DNA from: Leptolyngbya sp. NIES-3755
GTDB taxonomy: Bacteria > Cyanobacteriota > Cyanobacteriia > Leptolyngbyales > Leptolyngbyaceae
Reading direction: 5' to 3'
Length of the DNA stretch: 64,000 bases
NCBI GenBank assembly: GCA_001548435.1
Contig: AP017308.1
Coordinates: 5,403,030-5,467,029 of the forward strand
The position numbers were made by a program, and so were the translations under genes. This document shows, in pieces, positions 16,950 to 25,143 of this stretch (the stretch's first letter is position 1; every line of letters starts with the position of its first letter). Under the pieces are notes generated by a model. The model searched no databases. It was not told where the DNA came from and saw only the letters and a list, made by a program, of their open reading frames with translations.

Positions 16950-17345
16950 CTACTTAACGGTGACTTTACCGCCAGCTTCTTCGATTTGTTTCTTGATATC
17001 TTCAGCTTCAGCCTTCGCGACACCTTCTTTCACCGCTTTTGGTGCAGCTTCTACGAGGTCTTTCGCTTCTTTCAGACCCAGACCCGTGATGCCCCGAACG
17101 ACCTTCAGAACTGCGATCTTCTTATCAGCCGGAACTTCTTCCAAGACTGCATCGAATTCGGTCTTCTCTTCGACTTCTTCAGCCGCAGCAGCACCGCCAC
17201 CACCTGGAGCCATCATCATCATGCCGCCAGCCGGAGCCGCAGCACTGACACCAAACGCTTCTTCGATTTGCTTGACCAGTTCAGAGGCTTCGAGCAGGGT
17301 CAAGCCTTTCAACTTCTCTACAATTTCATCAGTTACAGCAGACAT
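16950..17345 (-). CDS. rplL: Ribosomal protein bL12 (L7/L12)
   Basis: 131 aa. N-terminal dimerisation/L10-binding helices ([12 protein letters not shown]), a flexible Ala/Gly/Met hinge ([19 protein letters not shown]), and the globular C-terminal domain with [20 protein letters not shown], which recruits translation GTPases to the stalk. It is the last gene of the nusG-L11-L1-L10-L12 cluster, 39 nt after rplJ, and is followed by an intrinsic terminator. Confidence 0.97.
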   Translation of the reverse strand: MSAVTDEIVEKLKGLTLLEASELVKQIEEAFGVSAAAPAGGMMMMAPGGGGAAAAEEVEEKTEFDAVLEEVPADKKIAVLKVVRGITGLGLKEAKDLVEAAPKAVKEGVAKAEAEDIKKQIEEAGGKVTVK

Positions 17346-17384
17346 GGACTAACTCCTAATCAGTTCAAATTGGTAAAGACGCAA

Positions 17385-17915
17385 CTAAGCCGCATCTTCT
17401 TTTTCGGACAGTTGTTTGAGCGCTCTTGCCAATCCAGACGGTACTTCGTTGATACCGACTGCCAATTGGGTCGCGACTCCGTTGATTGCGCCTGCAATTT
17501 GCGCGATCAGTTGTTCCTTGGACGGTAGATCTGCGATCGCCTTTAAATCGGCTTCTTTCAGAACTCTGCCATCCATCACACCGCCACGCATCTCGGTCTT
17601 TTTCGATGCCTTTTGGAACTCTTGATAAGCCTTGATTGCACCACCGAGATCGTCTTTGACCATGACAAACGCGGAATCACCTTTCAGCAATTCGCCCACC
17701 GCTTGCCAACGATCGTCACCCTCGGTTGCTTTTGCCATAAAGGTGTTTTTCGCCACCTGACAAACCGCACCTTTCGGACGCAAGCGATTCCGTAAATCTG
17801 AGATCTCCGCCACGGTCAAACCACTGTAGCCAATGATAAACATCAACTGTGTTTCGTTTAGCGTTTCTTTCAGATCAGCAACAATCTCTTTCTTGTTTGC
17901 TAACGTTCTTCCCAC
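17385..17915 (-). CDS. rplJ: Ribosomal protein uL10
   Basis: 176 aa, normal length. It anchors L12 dimers to the ribosome stalk: the N-terminal domain has KKEIVADLKETLNETQ and VAKNTFMAKA, and the C-terminal helices (GLARALKQLSEKE) bind L12. It has a good ribosome site (GGAGGTGAG on the minus strand just upstream). The 190-nt leader upstream contains an L10-binding motif and an attenuator hairpin, so autoregulation is expected. Confidence 0.97.
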   Translation of the reverse strand: MGRTLANKKEIVADLKETLNETQLMFIIGYSGLTVAEISDLRNRLRPKGAVCQVAKNTFMAKATEGDDRWQAVGELLKGDSAFVMVKDDLGGAIKAYQEFQKASKKTEMRGGVMDGRVLKEADLKAIADLPSKEQLIAQIAGAINGVATQLAVGINEVPSGLARALKQLSEKEDAA

Positions 17916-17953
17916 TCTTTCTCACCTCCTGATTTGGGATGTAGAGAATATCC

Positions 17954-18075
17954 AAAAACAAAACACTCGACCTAGTTAAAAGCCGAGTGTGAATGATTTC
18001 TTTAGAACACAATGAATGTGTCTGGAAAAATCAAACCTCGGCAGGACATTAAGGGGTAAACCACCTGCTGTCTTT
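17954..18075 (-). promoter_or_regulatory. L10 leader with attenuator hairpin
   Basis: Between rplA and rplJ the minus-strand RNA has CCTGCCGAGG (18036-18045) after GACAGCAGGTGGTTTACCCC, the conserved L10(L12)-binding region of ribosomal-protein leaders. Nearer rplJ lies a hairpin, ACACTCGGC/GTCGAGTGT in sense orientation (17963-17971 with 17982-17990), followed by a T-rich stretch (17954-17962). By known L10 leader behaviour, excess L10-L12 would favour repression or termination. Confidence 0.7.
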
Positions 18076-18105
18076 GGTTTGGATATTCAGTTGAAAAACT
18101 TTTGT

Positions 18106-18822
18106 CTAAGCGGCATCTCCAACTTTGAGGTCGCGCAAGCTGTTGATATCGACCTCGATCGAAGGTCCCATCGTTGACGACACATACATTGTACGCCAAT
18201 AGCGTCCTTTTGCACCGGAGGGTCTGTTTCTATCGATCGTTTCTTGCAGCGCTTTCAAGTTGGTGAGCAAGTCTTCAGCCGAGAAGGTTGATTTGCCAAA
18301 CAGAACGTGAACAATCCCGGTACGATCTGCCCGGAATTCGAGTTTCCCTGCTTTGAATTCTGCGATCGCTTGCGCCAAATCGAACGTGACAGTTCCACCT
18401 TTCGGTGACGGCATCAAACCACGCGGACCCAATACTCGACCCAACTTCGCGACTTGCGGCATCACATCGGGAGTCGCAATCAACAGATCAAAATCCATCC
18501 GTCCTTTTTGGATTTCATCGATCAATTCTTCCGATCCTGCAATGTCAGCGCCCGCGTTAGTTGCTGCGGTCACATTCTCGCCTCGTGCAATCACCGCAAC
18601 TCGGACTTCTTGCCCGGTTCCCTTCGGTAGTGCAACCGTGGTTCTTAACTGTTGATCGCTGTACTTCGGATCGATACCGAGACGGATGTGAGCCTCTGCG
18701 GATTCGGCAAATTTCGCTGTTGCAGTCTCTTTCAGCAGTTCTAAGGCTTCTAAAGGGGTGTAAGCCTTGTCTTGAACTTTGGCACGTAACTCTCTCGTGC
18801 GCTTTGATAGTTTCTTTACCAT
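18106..18822 (-). CDS. rplA: Ribosomal protein uL1
   Basis: 238 aa, normal length. Recognisable by [53 protein letters not shown] and the C-terminal [14 protein letters not shown]. It binds 23S rRNA at the mobile L1 stalk that handles E-site tRNA. It follows rplK by 46 nt with the conserved gene order. Confidence 0.97.
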   Translation of the reverse strand: MVKKLSKRTRELRAKVQDKAYTPLEALELLKETATAKFAESAEAHIRLGIDPKYSDQQLRTTVALPKGTGQEVRVAVIARGENVTAATNAGADIAGSEELIDEIQKGRMDFDLLIATPDVMPQVAKLGRVLGPRGLMPSPKGGTVTFDLAQAIAEFKAGKLEFRADRTGIVHVLFGKSTFSAEDLLTNLKALQETIDRNRPSGAKGRYWRTMYVSSTMGPSIEVDINSLRDLKVGDAA

Positions 18823-18868
18823 GTGTCTCCTGGGGTAATCGCGAGAAAGTCTCTCCCCCGAATAAAGG

Positions 18869-19294
18869 TTAATCGGTGACGGTTACGCCCATGTTACGAG
18901 CGGTTCCTTCGATGATTTTCATTGCTGCTTCAATGTCGTTTGCATTGAGGTCAGGCAATTTGGTTTTGGCGATGTCTTCCAATTGAGAGCGGGAGATTTT
19001 GCCCACTTTCTTTTTGTTCGGCTCACCAGAACCTGTTTCAATTCCAGCCGCTTTTGCAATCAGTTTTGATGCAGGCGGGGTTTTGAGAATAAACGTAAAA
19101 CTGCGATCTTCGTAAACTGAGATTTCTACAGGAACGACCATGCCCGCTTGATCGGCGGTTCTGGCGTTGTATTCCTTGCAGAACATCATGATATTGACCC
19201 CGTGCTGACCGAGCGCAGGTCCGATCGGCGGCGCAGGGTTCGCCTTGCCAGCATTAATCGCCAGCTTGATCACTGCGGTAACTTTTTTAGCCAT
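18869..19294 (-). CDS. rplK: Ribosomal protein uL11
   Basis: 141 aa. The N-terminal domain carries the Pro-rich segment [18 protein letters not shown] that contacts the GTPase-associated centre and is the thiostrepton-binding site; the C-terminal domain [22 protein letters not shown] binds 23S rRNA. It follows nusG by 24 nt in the conserved order. Confidence 0.97.
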   Translation of the reverse strand: MAKKVTAVIKLAINAGKANPAPPIGPALGQHGVNIMMFCKEYNARTADQAGMVVPVEISVYEDRSFTFILKTPPASKLIAKAAGIETGSGEPNKKKVGKISRSQLEDIAKTKLPDLNANDIEAAMKIIEGTARNMGVTVTD

Positions 19295-19318
19295 CGATTC
19301 TGACTTTCTTTAAGTCGA

Positions 19319-19945
19319 TTAAATTTTCTCTACTTGGTTTACTTCTAGTTCCACTGGGGTTTCTCGCCCAAAGATAGATAGAAGTGCTTTGAGCTTGTTC
19401 CGCTCCGGACTAACTTCGATCACTTCCCCTTCAAAGTCCTTAAACGGACCCGAAAGCACCGTAATCTTGTCGCCCGTTGCCATGTCGATTTTCCTGACTG
19501 GCTCCTGCTCTTGGGACTGTTTGAAGATGCGTTCGACTTCTCCATGTCCCAATGGCATTGGTTTCACGTGACCGCGCCCGCGTCCATAACGACGCTTCTG
19601 TTCGGCTCCGACGAAGTTGATCACGTTGGGAGTATTCTTAATCACCTGCCACGTCTCATCATCCATCACCATCTTTACGAGAACGTAACCAGGAAAAACT
19701 TTCTCAGCCGATTCCTTGGCTCGTCCGTCTTTTTGGTGCTTCAAAATTGGCGTTTCGGGGATCTGAACTTCCAAAATTCGATTTGCCACATCGAGCGTTT
19801 CGATGCGCTGTTCTAAATTCATTTTCACGCGCTTTTCGCAACCCGATGCCACTTGTACGGCATACCAGCGGGCACTTTTTGACAACACTTCATCCTGGTT
19901 GTCGTCCGCACGATCGTTCTGAGTTTCGTCTGAAGTGTATGTCAT
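19319..19945 (-). CDS. nusG: Transcription antitermination factor NusG
   Basis: 208 aa from the ATG at 19945, which overlaps the secE stop as ATGA; an in-frame ATG at 19969 lies inside secE and is less likely. The NGN domain shows SARWYAVQVASGCEKRV and FPGYVLVKMVMDD; the C-terminal KOW domain shows GDKITVLSGPFKDFEGEV. It binds RNA polymerase and tunes pausing, termination and coupling to ribosomes. The acidic N-terminal extension of about 25 residues is common in cyanobacteria. Confidence 0.96.
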   Translation of the reverse strand: MTYTSDETQNDRADDNQDEVLSKSARWYAVQVASGCEKRVKMNLEQRIETLDVANRILEVQIPETPILKHQKDGRAKESAEKVFPGYVLVKMVMDDETWQVIKNTPNVINFVGAEQKRRYGRGRGHVKPMPLGHGEVERIFKQSQEQEPVRKIDMATGDKITVLSGPFKDFEGEVIEVSPERNKLKALLSIFGRETPVELEVNQVEKI

Positions 19946-20154
19946 CCGAATACCTTCACTTGTGCCCAATGAAAGAGTTGATCGACGAGGTAAATCGTGG
20001 TTGCGGAGAGCGTCACCATCAAAATTACCGAAATGGATTCACCGATTAATTGTTGTCGGCTGGGCCAAACGACCTTATCGAGTTCTTCCTTGGTTTCCTT
20101 TGCAAACTCGTTGGGGTTGAATCCTGATTTTTTGACCTCTTCTGTCTTTGCCAC
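19942..20154 (-). CDS. secE: Preprotein translocase subunit SecE
   Basis: 70 aa with an N-terminal amphipathic helix (FAKETKEELDKVVWPSRQQL) and one transmembrane helix (ESISVILMVTLSATTIYLVDQLF). This is the short single-span form. It is part of the SecYEG protein-conducting channel. Its stop overlaps the nusG start, the classical secE-nusG pair. Confidence 0.93.
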   Translation of the reverse strand: MAKTEEVKKSGFNPNEFAKETKEELDKVVWPSRQQLIGESISVILMVTLSATTIYLVDQLFHWAQVKVFG

Positions 20155-20265
20155 CGCTCTTGCTCCAAATTAGCGCTCGACCGAATTCCTATCATAGAGA
20201 CTTTTCTCGATCGCGGCACACGATTCGATCAAAATCCCTAAACATGCAAAATCAGAGTAATTCAG

Positions 20266-20338
20266 CGCGCCCTGGAGGACTTGAACCCCCGACATCAGGT
20301 TTTGGAGACCTGCGTTCTACCAACTGAACTAAGAGCGC
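20266..20338 (-). tRNA. trnW: tRNA-Trp (CCA)
   Basis: A 73-nt cloverleaf on the minus strand: acceptor GCGCTCT/AGGGCGC with discriminator G, D arm GTTC/GAAC, anticodon stem CAGGT/ACCTG with loop CTCCAAA (anticodon CCA), T arm GGGGG-TTCAAGT-CCTCC. There is no encoded CCA tail. The place just before secE-nusG is the usual one for tRNA-Trp in many bacteria. Confidence 0.95.
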
Positions 20339-20414
20339 ATACGCTGAACGACTCTGATTGCGTTCTGTATCTAGTTTATCAGGAGTTGTGCACTTGCGTG
20401 TAAAACCTGAAAAA

Positions 20415-20780
20415 CTAAGTCAAGGGGCGATCGAAACGCTGCTTCAAGCGAGTTGCTTTACCCACACGATCGCGGAGGTAATACAATTTCGCCCGACGTA
20501 CTTTTGCCCGACGAATCACTTTGATGCTTTCAATGCGCGGAGAGTGAATGAGGAAAACTCGCTCAACTCCAACACCTTGAAACACACGCCGCACGGTGAT
20601 GTTTTGCGTGATGCCAGCACTACCTTTTGCAATCACAACACCTTCATAGGGCTGGGTCCGTTCCTTGTCACCCTCTTGAATGATCACGCCGACGCGAACC
20701 GTATCCCCGATATAGATCGTGGGGATATTGTCTTTTAGTTGTTCCGCTTCGATCGAGCGGATGATTTCTTGCGCTTTCAT
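20415..20780 (-). CDS. rplS: Ribosomal protein bL19
   Basis: 121 aa, normal length. Key stretches are [25 protein letters not shown]-like, [21 protein letters not shown] and [21 protein letters not shown]. It sits at the interface of the 30S and 50S subunits. It is first in the minus-strand cluster and is separated from secE by tRNA-Trp. Confidence 0.96.
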   Translation of the reverse strand: MKAQEIIRSIEAEQLKDNIPTIYIGDTVRVGVIIQEGDKERTQPYEGVVIAKGSAGITQNITVRRVFQGVGVERVFLIHSPRIESIKVIRRAKVRRAKLYYLRDRVGKATRLKQRFDRPLT

Positions 20781-21014
20781 AAAGGGCGTTAAAACTCACA
20801 ATCGCGTATCTTAGCGCATGAATGAGTATTTCGTCTATAGAAATTCTCAAGATTCTTTTGCAAAAACGCTCGAATCTTAAGTCAGGCTTAAATTCCGACA
20901 GTTATGCCCCTACCTGGGATTGAATTCTGAGAGAGCGATCGACTCTACTGAACGTTTAGAACTCACTACAGCTTTCGGTCTTTCTCACAAAAATGTCTCA
21001 TTGGAGATAGGTTC

Positions 21015-21713
21015 ATGACATTATTTTTCGCAATGCACGTTCCGGATGGATTTTTAAATCTACCCGTGACGTTAATTACTTGGGTGTTTGCGATCGCACT
21101 CATCGCCATTAGTCTCAATCGCGTTCAAGCCGAATATCAAGAGCGCACAGTGCCGCTGATGGGTGTTTGTGCGGCGTTTATCTTCGCGGCTCAGATGATT
21201 AATTTCCCGATTCCAGGTGGAACTTCAGGACACCTATTGGGTGGAACTCTGGCAGGAGTGTTATTGGGTCCTTGGGCGGGATCACTCGTGATGACCGTTG
21301 TATTTATTGTTCAGGGCTTTCTATTCCAGGATGGCGGTCTGACTGCACTGGGAGCCAATATTTTTAATATGGGATTGATCGGAACGTTTGGGGGCTACTA
21401 CTTGTACCGCACGATTCGGAATGTGATCGGACGAGATTCGTTCAAAGGAATTGCAACTGGAGCCGCGATCGCAGCTTGGACGAGTGTATTCGTGGCTTCG
21501 ATTGTCTGTGCGTTTGAACTTGCGCTCTCTGGAACAGTGCCGCTTCCCGTTGCTCTCGGTGCAATGGCAACATGGCACGTCATGATTGGAATTGGTGAAG
21601 CAGTGATCACGGTGGTTGCTTTGAGCTATATCTACAAGACTCGTCCCGACATGCTTTACCGGGCATCGCGTTCAGCAGTGACAGAATTTCCTCGATCGTA
21701 CTCTTCGCACTAA
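21015..21713 (+). CDS. cbiM: ECF transporter substrate-binding subunit CbiM-like (Co/Ni)
   Basis: 232 aa, about six helices. The metal-binding signature MHVPDGFLN begins at residue 7. In CbiM/NikM this Met-His lies at the mature N-terminus and ligates Co2+ or Ni2+. The ribosome site GGAG (21003-21006) points to the ATG at 21015, leaving a six-residue MTLFFA extension that would have to be removed; an ATG at 21033 lacks a ribosome site. FPIPGGTSGHLLGG is a second family motif. Downstream genes complete an ECF transporter. The UreG gene elsewhere in the window makes nickel plausible; cobalt cannot be excluded. Confidence 0.85.
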   Translation: MTLFFAMHVPDGFLNLPVTLITWVFAIALIAISLNRVQAEYQERTVPLMGVCAAFIFAAQMINFPIPGGTSGHLLGGTLAGVLLGPWAGSLVMTVVFIVQGFLFQDGGLTALGANIFNMGLIGTFGGYYLYRTIRNVIGRDSFKGIATGAAIAAWTSVFVASIVCAFELALSGTVPLPVALGAMATWHVMIGIGEAVITVVALSYIYKTRPDMLYRASRSAVTEFPRSYSSH

Positions 21714-21725
21714 GGATAATGGGTC

Positions 21726-22064
21726 ATGACACAAGCACAACAAACTCGAAATCGTGCCTTTGTGATTTCTGGGCTAGGGATTGCATTGTTAATTGCAGTG
21801 TTTCTTTCTCCGTTTGCGAGTCAGAATCCAGATGGACTCGATCGAGCGGCTCAAGATCACGGCTTTGAAAAGAACGCAGCAGAAGAACCGATCGCACATA
21901 AGTTACCGTTCTACCAAGTCTTTGAAGAGTATCAGTTGCGGGGTGTTCCAGAGCAGATTGCGACTCCCGCAGCAGGATTAATTGGAACTTTAGTGACCTT
22001 TGGTTTAGCTTGGGGCGCTGGAAAAGCTCTGGTACGCAATCGTGAACATCATGTGGATGAATAG
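21726..22064 (+). CDS. PDGLE-domain protein, CbiN/NikL-like component
   Basis: 112 aa with two membrane helices (FVISGLGIALLIAVFLSPFA and ATPAAGLIGTLVTFGLAWGAG) flanking a periplasmic loop that begins NPDGLDRAAQDHGF, the PDGLE motif. Such proteins act as the small accessory subunit of Co/Ni ECF transporters beside the M subunit. It starts 13 nt after cbiM. Confidence 0.82.
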   Translation: MTQAQQTRNRAFVISGLGIALLIAVFLSPFASQNPDGLDRAAQDHGFEKNAAEEPIAHKLPFYQVFEEYQLRGVPEQIATPAAGLIGTLVTFGLAWGAGKALVRNREHHVDE

Positions 22065-22167
22065 ATTCGCTTAATCCGAATGTGTCCCCTCTGAATTCCT
22101 CAAAATGGGGGACTTGAAGGGCGAGTTTACCAGTCTATCTTGATCAAACTTATTCAAGTTACTCTTA

Positions 22168-22953
22168 ATGATTCTGTTGCATATTGGCGCACTTCATCTC
22201 GCTGAAGCTGAGGAGAATAAAACGGCTTGGCATCGATTGACTCCTCGATCGAGAGTTTTGTGCGCCTTACTACTGGTTTTTGCGATCGCACTGACTCCGA
22301 ATGGTCGGTGGTGGACTTGGGCAATTTATGGAAGCGCGATCGCGCTGATTATTCTCACCAGTCGCGTTCGATTAACGGTTCTTCTAAAGCGAGTTGCAGT
22401 TGAATTTGTTTTTATTGGTGTGGTCATTCTTGGTACGCTGTTTCGAGGAGGCGGACATGTACTGTTTCAATGGGGTTGGATACAAATTACAACTGAAGGT
22501 TTAACCGTTCTTGGTAGTGTTGCACTAAAAGCATTTTTATCGTTACTGATTCTAAATACTTTAGTTCTAACGACTTCGATTCCTGCATTGCTTCATGCGT
22601 TGGCAGCTTTGAAAATGCCGCCGTTACTTGTGGCGATTCTTTCGTCGATGTATCGGTATATTTCTGTGCTGAGTGATGAATTTCATTCGATGCAAAAAGC
22701 GGCTCGATCGAGAAACCTGATGAGCAATCCTAAACGTCAGAGAATCATCATTGGTAATATGTTCGGTTCATTGTTCATTCGCACTTATGAGCGGGGTGAA
22801 CGAGTGCATCAAGCAATGTTAGCAAGAGGTTATCAAGGTTTACCTCCGATGGCAGAAGTTCAGAAAGGTGGACGACGCGATATTTTAGCGTTGACTTTCA
22901 CCATCGCAGTTTTATTGTTCGGTCAGGCACTGTATTTGTTTCATGCACCATAA
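22168..22953 (+). CDS. cbiQ: ECF transporter transmembrane subunit CbiQ
   Basis: 261 aa. Hydrophobic helices, with the cytoplasmic coupling region containing the A-R-G type motifs AARSRNLMSN and MLARGYQG, which contact the ATPase. This is the T (scaffold) component linking the metal-binding subunit to the CbiO ATPase. It overlaps cbiO by 11 nt. Confidence 0.9.
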   Translation: MILLHIGALHLAEAEENKTAWHRLTPRSRVLCALLLVFAIALTPNGRWWTWAIYGSAIALIILTSRVRLTVLLKRVAVEFVFIGVVILGTLFRGGGHVLFQWGWIQITTEGLTVLGSVALKAFLSLLILNTLVLTTSIPALLHALAALKMPPLLVAILSSMYRYISVLSDEFHSMQKAARSRNLMSNPKRQRIIIGNMFGSLFIRTYERGERVHQAMLARGYQGLPPMAEVQKGGRRDILALTFTIAVLLFGQALYLFHAP

Positions 22954-23713
22954 TCCGATCGAGATTTACAATCTCTCTTATGCTTACCCAGACGGTACTC
23001 AAGCACTGAATGGGGTAACTGTTTCAATCCGTGCGGCGGAGCGAGTCGCTTTAGTGGGCGCGAATGGTTCTGGTAAATCCACTTTACTGATGCACTTTAA
23101 TGGCTTGATCACGCCGCAAGTGGGTCAAGTGATTGCAGGCGAACTTCCAGTCGAAACTCAAAATCTCAAACAGATTCGTAACTTTGTCGGGTTAGTGTTT
23201 CAAAATCCGGATGATCAATTGTTCATGCCGACCGTCTGGGAAGATATTACCTTCGGTCCCCTAAATCAAGGCGTGACTGGACAAGCCTTAACCCATCGAG
23301 CCATTCATGCGATGCGCTGTGTTGGGCTTGATCCTGATGCGTATGGATCTCGAAGTGCGAATGGTCTGTCTGGTGGAGAGAAAAAAAGAGTCGCGATCGC
23401 GGGAGTTCTCGCCATGCAGCCTCAAGTTCTCGTACTCGATGAACCTTCAGCGCAGTTAGATCCGCGATCGCGTCGTCAGTTGATTGAATTACTCGATACG
23501 TTGCCGCTGACACAATTGATTGCAACGCATGATTTGGATTTAGCTCTGGAATTATGCGATCGAACGATCGTTCTGAGTAAAGGGCGAATTGTGTTTGATG
23601 GCGCGACTGAGAGAATCATGAGCGATCCAGAGCTATTAACTCAACACGCATTAGAGCCGCCCTTGAGTTACAGTCGCCCTTACTGTCAGATTGAAGATTA
23701 CAACAAGGCTTGA
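22943..23713 (+). CDS. cbiO: ECF transporter ATPase CbiO
   Basis: 256 aa ABC ATPase: Walker A GANGSGKST, Q-loop VFQNPDDQLFMPTV (typical of ECF ATPases), signature LSGGEKKRVAIAG, Walker B VLVLDEPSAQLD, and switch His in IATHDLD. Energises Co2+/Ni2+ uptake with CbiMQ. The 3' end overlaps the convergent glutathione peroxidase gene by 16 nt. Confidence 0.95.
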   Translation: MHHNPIEIYNLSYAYPDGTQALNGVTVSIRAAERVALVGANGSGKSTLLMHFNGLITPQVGQVIAGELPVETQNLKQIRNFVGLVFQNPDDQLFMPTVWEDITFGPLNQGVTGQALTHRAIHAMRCVGLDPDAYGSRSANGLSGGEKKRVAIAGVLAMQPQVLVLDEPSAQLDPRSRRQLIELLDTLPLTQLIATHDLDLALELCDRTIVLSKGRIVFDGATERIMSDPELLTQHALEPPLSYSRPYCQIEDYNKA

Positions 23714-24192
23714 ATATCTTTTTCGATATCTTCAGGCTTGGTTGTAGAAGGATAGCGTTTGACCACTTTTCCAGAGCGATCGACTAAGAACTTCGTAAAG
23801 TTCCATTTGATGCCTTCTGTCCCAAAAATTCCAGGTGCAGATTTCGTCAAATACTTGAACAATGGATGTGCATTCGCTCCATTCACATCGATTTTTTCAA
23901 ACAATGGAAAGGTCACACCAAAGCGCATCTCACAGAATGATTGGATCTCATTCGCGCTGCCGGGTTCTTGTTGTCCGAATTGATTACAAGGAAATCCTAA
24001 AACTTCAAAGCCTTGATTCTGATACTTGGTATAAATCGACTGTAGACCTTGATACTGAGGTGTAAACCCACATTGACTTGCAGTATTCACAATCAACAGC
24101 ACTTTATCTTTGAATGTGCTCAATGAAACAGGCTGACCTTCGAGACTATTTGCCGCAAAGTCATAGATAGATGGCGATTGTGTTGTAGTCAT
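23698..24192 (-). CDS. Glutathione peroxidase-family peroxidase
   Basis: 164 aa. The peroxidatic Cys is in NTASQCGFTPQY, with the Gln of FPCNQFGQQEPG and Trp of KWNFTKFL completing the catalytic tetrad. The second Cys in FPCNQF is typical, and the protein is Cys- not Sec-type. Such enzymes reduce lipid or hydrogen peroxides, often with thioredoxin. No signal peptide is seen. Confidence 0.92.
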   Translation of the reverse strand: MTTTQSPSIYDFAANSLEGQPVSLSTFKDKVLLIVNTASQCGFTPQYQGLQSIYTKYQNQGFEVLGFPCNQFGQQEPGSANEIQSFCEMRFGVTFPLFEKIDVNGANAHPLFKYLTKSAPGIFGTEGIKWNFTKFLVDRSGKVVKRYPSTTKPEDIEKDIQALL

Positions 24193-24284
24193 AATTTTTA
24201 ATGTGAAGCTATACCTCTTAGTTTACTACTGCTTTACGTTTCTTCACAGGATTGCGCTAAACGTTCGATAGAATCTGTTGTATA

Positions 24285-24693
24285 GCAAAAGATCGATTTC
24301 ATACTGTGGTCAAAACTGCTCTAGAAAAGGAGGGCTGGATCATCACCGCTGATCCTTATGAGATTAGTATTGATGATGTAGATTTTGAGATCGATTTAGC
24401 CGCAGAGCAACTGTTAGCCGCAGAACGAGAAGGGAGATCGATCGCAGTAGAAATCAAAAGTTTCACAAGTCCCTCAAATGTGTCAGACTTTCACACTGCT
24501 TTGGGACAATTCTTGAACTATCGAGACGCACTGGGACTGATTGACCCCGATCGACAACTTTACTTGGCCAGTGCGAACATCCGTTTACGAGAGCTTCTTT
24601 CAACGTCGATTTATTCAGTCTTCGGTCAAACGCTATCAATTGCGGTTGCTGATTTATGATGTCGAACAGGAGGTGATTCAACAATGGCTGTAG
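24285..24693 (+). pseudogene. xisH, start lost and frameshifted
   Basis: XisH-like sequence in two frames. Codons 24285-24305 encode AKDRFHT, the usual N-terminal stretch, but no ATG precedes them; the first usable start is GTG 24306. The frame continues through AVEIKSFTSPSNVSDFHTALGQFLNYRDAL to LYLA (about 24569), then goes wrong. The expected C-terminus (VYESFFQRRFIQSSVKRYQL, then LLIYDVEQEVIQQWL) continues in the +1 frame from 24571 to a stop at 24691-24693. One extra A at 24570 would explain this. XisH has a PD-(D/E)XK-like core (D..EIK) and usually pairs with XisI. Confidence 0.8.
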
Positions 24694-25034
24694 AACAATA
24701 CCGCCAATACATTCGACAGCTTCTCACTGAACGCGCTCAACGTGCCTCTTATCCACGATCGGCACAAGAGTACGAGGTACAAACCCTTTTCGATGACGAG
24801 CAGGATCACTACCAATTGCTTCATGTCGGTTGGCGGGGAACTCGTCGGCACTTTGGGTGTGTGCTGCATTTAGATATCAAAGACGGAAAAATTTGGATTC
24901 AGCATGATGGTACAGAAGAAGGCATCGCAAATCGATTAGTTGAGTTAGGCGTACCAAAACAAGACATTGTTCTTGCCTTTCATGAGCCAGCCGTTCGCCA
25001 GTACACAGATTTTGGTGTGGGAATCAATCTGTAA
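24684..25034 (+). CDS. XisI-like protein
   Basis: 116 aa, complete. Family landmarks: MAVEQYRQYIRQLL, TLFDDEQDHYQLLHVGW, HLDIKDGKIWIQHDGTEEGIANRLVE, LGVPKQDIVLAFHEP and DFGVG. The ATG overlaps the end of xisH by 10 nt, the normal arrangement. XisH/XisI were named as factors controlling excision of the fdxN element in heterocyst-forming Nostoc, yet homologues are abundant in strains without it, so the wider role is open. A second copy lies at 62474-62815. Confidence 0.85.
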   Translation: MAVEQYRQYIRQLLTERAQRASYPRSAQEYEVQTLFDDEQDHYQLLHVGWRGTRRHFGCVLHLDIKDGKIWIQHDGTEEGIANRLVELGVPKQDIVLAFHEPAVRQYTDFGVGINL

Positions 25035-25143
25035 TTTATGTGCGATCGCAAATCGAAACGTTAGAGTGGAACTTGCCTGAAATTTTGGGGTCAACACTCC
25101 ACAGACCGAATATTTTCTTCCATAGGTGCTTTCCATTATTCCT

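Noticed and set aside
16852-17625. Plus-strand ORFs opposite rplL and rplJ
   Set aside because: Antisense to well-defined ribosomal protein genes, with no ribosome sites or recognisable motifs.
20781-21014. Cobalamin riboswitch before cbiM
   Set aside because: I could not find the conserved B12-box or core; only an ordinary leader and a ribosome site are visible.
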